Shown here: one piece after another, positions 5,775-8,224 of the stretch | How positions within the stretch are numbered: position 1 is the first letter of the stretch | Layout: each line of letters opens with the position of its first letter | Source of the DNA: an uncultured Atopostipes sp. | GTDB lineage: Bacteria; Bacillota; Bacilli; Lactobacillales; Carnobacteriaceae_A | Assembly (NCBI GenBank): GCA_910588235.1 | Contig: CAJUOQ010000058.1 | Location: 1-8,224 of the forward strand | Reading direction: 5' to 3' | DNA length: 8,224 bases | Notes under the pieces: model-generated | Seen by the model: the letters and a program-made list of their open reading frames with translations, nothing else | What the model was told of the DNA's origin: nothing | The model's database searches: none | Made by a program: the position numbers and the translations under genes

Positions 5775-6020
5775 ATGAAATTAAAGAATGAAACGTATGA
5801 TGTGGGGAAGTGGTTGGTACTCATTTTCTTACCGGCCTTAGCAGTGTTACTCGGCGGTTTAGGGGATTTATATAGCTGGGGGAATACGGCAACGATTGTG
5901 ACGACGGTGAACTTAGTGACGATTTTCTTAGGTTCTGTCTTACAAATTTCGTCAAATAAGTTTCATGACAAAAAAGAAATAGGGGGAGGTGATAGCGATG
6001 AAACAAAAGGTGTTAAATAG
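5775..6020 (+). CDS. Phage holin, Dp-1-like
   Basis: The 81-residue protein has two membrane segments. The first is at about residues 12-32 (KWLVLIFLPALAVLLGGLG) and the second at about 38-60 (TIVTTVNLVTIFLGSVLQIS), with charged ends. The motif NETYDVGKWLVLIFLPALA followed by LYSWGNTATIV fits the Dp-1-type holin family of phages of Gram-positive hosts. Holins assemble in the cytoplasmic membrane and let the endolysin reach the wall. An in-frame ATG at 5754 would overlap the previous gene. The ATG at 5775, seven bases after AAAGGA (5762-5767), gives the normal N-terminus. The last 23 bases overlap the start of the endolysin gene, so the two are translationally linked. Confidence 0.85.
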   Translation: MKLKNETYDVGKWLVLIFLPALAVLLGGLGDLYSWGNTATIVTTVNLVTIFLGSVLQISSNKFHDKKEIGGGDSDETKGVK

Positions 6021-6753
6021 TGCGCGTTCCTACTTAGGCACCTGGCAAGGAGATAATCGACATAAAGCCTTGATTGATCAATACAATGCGGTCAAACCGC
6101 TTCCGGTCGGTTACCCGATGAAGTATACGGACGATTGGTGCGCCGCGTTTGTGACTGTGATGGGTGACATCGCTGGAGCTTCTAAATATATCGGCCGGGA
6201 ATGTGGGGTGCAACGGTTCAAAACTATTTTTAAACAGAAAGGCATTTGGCAAGGACTGGTTCAACCTATTTCAGGAGATGTCGTAGTTTTTGATTGGCAA
6301 AAGAACGGTTGGGCGGATCATATCGGCTTTGTCGAAAAAGTAGAAGGAAACACCATTACGACGATTGAAGGCAATACGTCGAAACAAGTGACCAGAAGAA
6401 CCTATCCTTGGAATGACTGGCGTATCGCGGGCTACGCGCGCCCACAATATCCTAGTAAACAGAAGACATCCAATTCATCGATCCAGGAACTTGCGAATGA
6501 AGTTATTCGTGGCGACTGGGGCGATGGTGACGAACGGAAATCGCGTTTGGAGAAGGCTGGACATGACGACGGAGTTGTCCAACAGGAAGTAAATCGACTG
6601 CTCCAGGGAAGTAGCAAACGTAAATCGAATGAAACGATCGCTCAAGAAGTGATCCAAGGAAAATGGAATGATGGAGATAAGCGAAAGGAATTGTTGACAG
6701 AAGCAGGTTATAACTATGAAGAAGTGCAGAAAATTGTGAATCAGTTGATGTAG
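5998..6753 (+). CDS. CHAP-domain endolysin with two Cpl-7 wall-binding repeats
   Basis: The 251-residue protein has an N-terminal CHAP-like cysteine hydrolase domain (about 1-150). The probable catalytic residues are C48 in DDWCAAF, H108 in ADHIGFV, and E124 or N126 in IEGNTS. Two Cpl-7 (CW_7) repeats follow at about 161-202 and 211-251. Each contains the core IA.EVI.G.W.DGD.RK..L..AG and ends in VN.LL or VNQLM. CHAP enzymes cut peptidoglycan as amidases or endopeptidases, and Cpl-7 repeats bind the wall muropeptide. There is no signal peptide, so export depends on the adjoining holin. A GTG at 5989 is part of the ribosome site AGGGGGAGGTGAT, so the ATG at 5998 is preferred. The gene overlaps the holin gene and is closed by a strong terminator. 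Which bond it cuts cannot be told. Confidence 0.92.
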   Translation: MKQKVLNSARSYLGTWQGDNRHKALIDQYNAVKPLPVGYPMKYTDDWCAAFVTVMGDIAGASKYIGRECGVQRFKTIFKQKGIWQGLVQPISGDVVVFDWQKNGWADHIGFVEKVEGNTITTIEGNTSKQVTRRTYPWNDWRIAGYARPQYPSKQKTSNSSIQELANEVIRGDWGDGDERKSRLEKAGHDDGVVQQEVNRLLQGSSKRKSNETIAQEVIQGKWNDGDKRKELLTEAGYNYEEVQKIVNQLM

Positions 6754-6787
6754 GAAGATTTGAAGTCAGGGGATCACAATAAAAAAG

Positions 6788-6836
6788 AAAAGTAGCTACA
6801 AGCGGAAGAAAATTCGCAACTTGTAGCTGCTTTTTT
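6788..6836 (+). terminator. Terminator after the endolysin gene
   Basis: Arms 6788-6802 and 6820-6834 pair over 15 bases with a single T-G wobble, and T6831-T6836 follow. The A-rich left flank may allow weaker function on the other strand. It marks the end of the phage-derived cluster. Confidence 0.9.
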
Positions 6837-6843
6837 GTGTGTT

Positions 6844-6868
6844 CAATAGTAACTATTGTATTTATAAT
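6844..6868 (+). promoter_or_regulatory. Palindrome CAATAGTAACTATTG with a TATAAT box
   Basis: CAATAGT-A-ACTATTG (6844-6858) is a 7+1+7 inverted repeat sharing the AATAG/CTATT half-sites of the 16-bp palindrome at 4945-4960. A perfect TATAAT (6863-6868) follows, but the -35 is poor. No gene follows for over 300 bp, so any transcript would cover the 42-bp repeat array. Confidence 0.3.
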
Positions 6869-6881
6869 ATGAAAGATGGGG

Positions 6882-7049
6882 TCGAGGAAACGTAATCGAT
6901 ATTTGTTTCGATAAGCGCATTTCTCGATTAAACGAATTGGGGTTTCATTTCGCCGAGGCCGCTTTTCGATGAAACGAATTTACGTTTCGTTTCAATGAAC
7001 CTATTCCTTAAGTAAACAAATTCCAGTTACGTTTCGTCGAGAACGGTTG
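6882..7049. repeat. Four tandem degenerate 42-bp repeats
   Basis: Units start at 6882, 6924, 6966 and 7008, and the AAACG core recurs at 6888, 6930, 6972 and 7014 (AAACA in the last), an exact 42-bp step. The first half is TCGATGAAACGAATT and the second is GTTTCGTTTCG followed by CGAG. The GAAACGAA and TTTCGTTTC parts are inverted with respect to each other, so each unit can form a hairpin. There is no open frame. It fills most of the 371-bp gap between the endolysin gene (6753) and the toxin-antitoxin operator (7142). The rest of that gap (7050-7141) shows nothing. Confidence 0.75.
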
Positions 7050-7141
7050 AACATGTGACAAAGATCGCTTAATAGAACCATTGTTGAGAAAACAAGAGAC
7101 TGAGATGAGATAGAAGAGTATGAAAAAATAACACAGAGCTT

Positions 7142-7180
7142 TCTAAAAGTCTTTTAAAAGACTTTTAGATATGCTATAAT
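7142..7180 (+). promoter_or_regulatory. Toxin-antitoxin promoter with 28-bp operator palindrome
   Basis: The -10 is a perfect TATAAT (7175-7180) with an upstream TGC (extended -10). The -35 region is poor (TTTTAA near 7152). A perfect 28-bp inverted repeat (7142-7169) covers it, built from AAAAGTCTTTT and AAAAGACTTTT halves. That position suits autorepression by the antitoxin or the toxin-antitoxin complex. Confidence 0.85.
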
Positions 7181-7205
7181 AGTATTGAATAAAGGAGTGA
7201 ATATT

Positions 7206-7535
7206 ATGGCTATTGAAATGATTCAAGACATAGCAAAAGGCTCAATTACTGATGTTAAAAAGTCTCCTATGAGTATCTTTAAAAAGTCAGAAGAATTAAA
7301 ACAAGCCATCTATATATTAAATAGAAACGATGTAGCGGGTGTTGTTCTCAGCCAGGATATTTATGAGCAACTTTTAAAACGAGTTGAAGAGTTGGAAGAA
7401 CAAGCTTTTGAGGCCGAAGCTGCTAGAAGAATTGCGATTCACGACGCTCAAGAAACGCCTGAAATTTACACCGGAGAAGAAATAGGTATTGATCTGTCGG
7501 ACGTTGAGTACGATCCCAATGATGGTTGGGAATAA
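7206..7535 (+). CDS. Type II antitoxin, Phd/YefM-like
   Basis: The 109-residue acidic protein has an N-terminal Phd/YefM-like fold (about 1-65). SITDVKKSPMSIFKKSEELKQAIYILNRNDVAGVVLSQDIYEQLL matches the DNA-binding and dimerising half of that family. A charged helix (RVEELEEQAFEAEAARR) follows, and then an acidic, probably flexible tail that would wrap the toxin. A TTG at 7185 would add seven residues, but AAAGGAG (7191-7197) sits eight bases before the ATG at 7206, which is taken as the start. The toxin ATG comes three bases after this stop codon. The 28-bp palindrome in its promoter is the expected autoregulatory operator. The operon is more AT-rich than the phage-like cluster to its left, which suggests separate acquisition. 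Confidence 0.88.
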   Translation: MAIEMIQDIAKGSITDVKKSPMSIFKKSEELKQAIYILNRNDVAGVVLSQDIYEQLLKRVEELEEQAFEAEAARRIAIHDAQETPEIYTGEEIGIDLSDVEYDPNDGWE

Positions 7536-7538
7536 CTG

Positions 7539-7835
7539 ATGTATGAGTTAAACTATCTAGCAGGCGTTAAAGATGATTACAGAAGTTTAGACGGTTCCCA
7601 AAAGAAATTAGTTAATAAATCATTGAAAAGAATAGAAAATATGGGAATGCAGGCTGGACAGCCTTTATCTGGTGCACTAGTTGGCTGTAGAAAACTTAAA
7701 CATAGAAAAGCTGGTTTAAGAGTGATATTCAGAGAATCTCAAAATGGAATTGAAATTATTGATATAATAGCCATTGGAAAAAGAGAAGACTTAAAAGTAT
7801 ATAAAACAGCTGAAGATAGAATGAATAAGAAATAA
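7539..7835 (+). CDS. Type II toxin, RelE/ParE family
   Basis: The 98-residue basic protein fits the RelE/ParE fold. A starting strand (YELNYLAGVKDDY) is followed by two helices (LDGSQKKLVNKSLKRIENMG) and a sheet (CRKLKHRKAGLRVIFRESQNGIEIIDIIAIGKRE). It closes with VYKTAEDRM. Conserved basic residues (K and R in RKLKHRKAGLRVIF, and GKRE) and the tyrosine near the end are as in RelE-like ribosome-dependent mRNA interferases. The poison could instead be ParE-like, acting on gyrase; sequence alone does not decide. There is no strong ribosome site and only three bases separate it from the antitoxin stop, so translation is coupled, keeping the toxin below its antitoxin. It appears full-length and intact. 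Confidence 0.9.
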   Translation: MYELNYLAGVKDDYRSLDGSQKKLVNKSLKRIENMGMQAGQPLSGALVGCRKLKHRKAGLRVIFRESQNGIEIIDIIAIGKREDLKVYKTAEDRMNKK

Positions 7836-7861
7836 ATAAACAATCTAATAAACTAATTATG

Positions 7862-7909
7862 TACCCTCATAAAGTTAGAGTAAAACTCTAATTTTATGAG
7901 GGTATTTTT
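7862..7909 (+). terminator. Terminator of the toxin-antitoxin operon
   Basis: A stem of 19 pairs, with one G-U, joins 7862-7880 to 7886-7904 around the loop TAAAA, followed by a T run (7905-7909). It closes the toxin-antitoxin operon and separates it from the PTS gene. Confidence 0.92.
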
Positions 7910-7976
7910 ATATCAAAAACACATTTTTTCAGTTGCACATAATACTTACAATTTTTATTTCGTTATTTACAATTTA

Positions 7977-7996
7977 TTTCCGTTGACCAACGGAAA
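7977..7996. promoter_or_regulatory. 20-bp palindrome upstream of the PTS gene
   Basis: TTTCCGTTG-AC-CAACGGAAA is a perfect inverted repeat about 120 bp before the PTS start codon. TTGCAC (7933-7938) and TATTTC (7956-7961), 17 bp apart, are a possible promoter just upstream, which would place this element over the early transcribed region as an operator. Confidence 0.45.
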
Positions 7997-8010
7997 AGAG
8001 ACGTGTGGTG

Positions 8011-8025
8011 ATGAAAGCGTTATTA
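8011..8025 (+). promoter_or_regulatory. cre-like box in the PTS leader
   Basis: ATGAAAGCGTTATTA matches WTGNAANCGNWNNCW at 14 of 15 positions. A CcpA site is expected before a cellobiose-type PTS gene, so this is the most credible of the three cre-like boxes in the window. Confidence 0.65.
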
Positions 8026-8040
8026 CCATACAATAGAAGC

Positions 8041-8103
8041 GTAAAGAAAATAACTAACGTAGAGAAAATAACTAACGTAAAGAAAATAACTAACGTAGAG
8101 AAA
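8041..8103 (+). repeat. 18-bp tandem repeat in the PTS leader
   Basis: GTARAGAAAATAACTAAC occurs three times without gaps (8041-8058, 8059-8076, 8077-8094), differing only by an A/G at the fourth base. A partial fourth copy (GTAGAGAAA) runs into the ribosome site at 8103. Copy number could change the leader length just before the start codon. Confidence 0.85.
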
Positions 8104-8115
8104 GGAAAGAAATAT

Positions 8116-8202
8116 ATGATAAATATATTATTAGCTTGTTCATCAGGCATGTCAACTAGTCTCTTAGTCACGTCTGTGTCAAGTTGTTCTCGGCCTTGTT
8201 AA
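8116..8202 (+). pseudogene. Truncated PTS lactose/cellobiose-type EIIB
   Basis: From the ATG at 8116, about eight bases after AAAGGA (8102-8107), the product begins MINILLACSSGMSTSLLV. This is the start of cellobiose-type EIIB proteins, with the phosphorylated cysteine at C8 in the CSSGMSTS loop. Family members are about 100 residues, but here the family sequence stops after about residue 18. The frame runs ten more residues (ending SSCSRPC) to TAA at 8200-8202. None of the three forward frames past 8170 continues the family sequence, so this is not a simple frameshift but replacement by other DNA. In working form the protein passes phosphate from EIIA to the sugar on EIIC. As it stands it should be inactive. 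Confidence 0.75.
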
Positions 8203-8224
8203 TCTATCAATATTTCTGGCACTC
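8171..8224 (-). mobile_element. Possible end of an inserted element
   Basis: Sequence from about 8171 to the window edge does not fit the interrupted EIIB gene. On the minus strand an open frame enters from the right edge and ends at 8179 (SARNIDRLTRPRTT, stop), which could be the tail of a transposase. I do not recognise the family, and no terminal inverted repeat can be tested because the other end is outside the window. Confidence 0.35.

Noticed and set aside
3000..6840. A complete prophage
   Set aside because: Only regulator, DnaD-like, sigma, small-protein and lysis genes are present. No integrase, terminase, structural genes or att repeats could be found in the window.
6882..7049. A CRISPR array
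   Set aside because: The units are contiguous and degenerate with no unique spacers between conserved repeats, and there are no cas genes.
6882..7835. A type III toxin-antitoxin system with the tandem repeats as the RNA antitoxin
   Set aside because: The repeats resemble such arrays in size, but the downstream toxin is RelE/ParE-like with its own protein antitoxin and promoter, and no terminator lies between the repeats and a ToxN-like gene.
8005..8115. N-terminal extension of the EIIB product from a GTG at 8005
   Set aside because: It would translate the tandem repeat and leader, while the ATG at 8116 has a ribosome site and gives the normal family N-terminus.
8171..8224. 5' end of a group II intron at the EIIB break
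   Set aside because: The bases at the break do not show the expected GUGYG start.

Overview
The window looks like low-GC Gram-positive (Bacillota) chromosome, most likely Lactobacillales and probably Enterococcaceae. The grounds are strong AGGAGG-type ribosome sites, sigma-A promoters with 17-bp spacers, CcpA-type cre-like boxes, a Lactobacillus-type manganese catalase, a cellobiose-type PTS IIB start, and a holin/CHAP/Cpl-7 lysis set typical of phages of these bacteria. The genus is inference; no rRNA or other marker is present.

Left part (1-2840). About 430 bp of AT-rich sequence without a convincing gene carries only a possible 13-codon gene tail and one orphan terminator. A monocistronic manganese catalase follows, with a clear promoter and an 18-bp palindrome at the predicted transcription start. 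It converges on an acetamidase/formamidase-family gene with an inserted four-cysteine zinc ribbon. The two genes share a 20-bp bidirectional terminator. The amidase promoter (extended -10, AT-rich upstream element) overlaps a cre-like box.

Centre (2900-6840). A compact run of phage-derived genes lies on the plus strand: small Cro/XRE regulator, DnaD-like replication protein, sigma-70-family factor with regions 2 and 4 and a TTG start, DUF1659-like and DUF2922 proteins, a terminator with a possible competing hairpin, a small membrane/coiled-coil protein, a Dp-1-type holin, and a CHAP endolysin with two Cpl-7 repeats. No integrase, terminase, capsid or tail gene is visible. The most interesting reading is a domesticated lysis or holin-dependent release cassette governed by its own sigma factor, in organisation reminiscent of TcdR/TcdE-type loci. 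This is a hypothesis; a decayed prophage is the main alternative.

Right part (6840-8224). A 42-bp unit repeated four times in exact register fills the gap after the endolysin. An AT-rich type II toxin-antitoxin operon (Phd/YefM-like antitoxin, RelE/ParE-like toxin) follows, with a perfect 28-bp palindrome in its promoter and a strong terminator. The window ends in a cellobiose-type PTS IIB gene with a cre-like box and an 18-bp tandem repeat in its leader. That gene loses its family sequence after about 18 codons, probably at an insertion junction.
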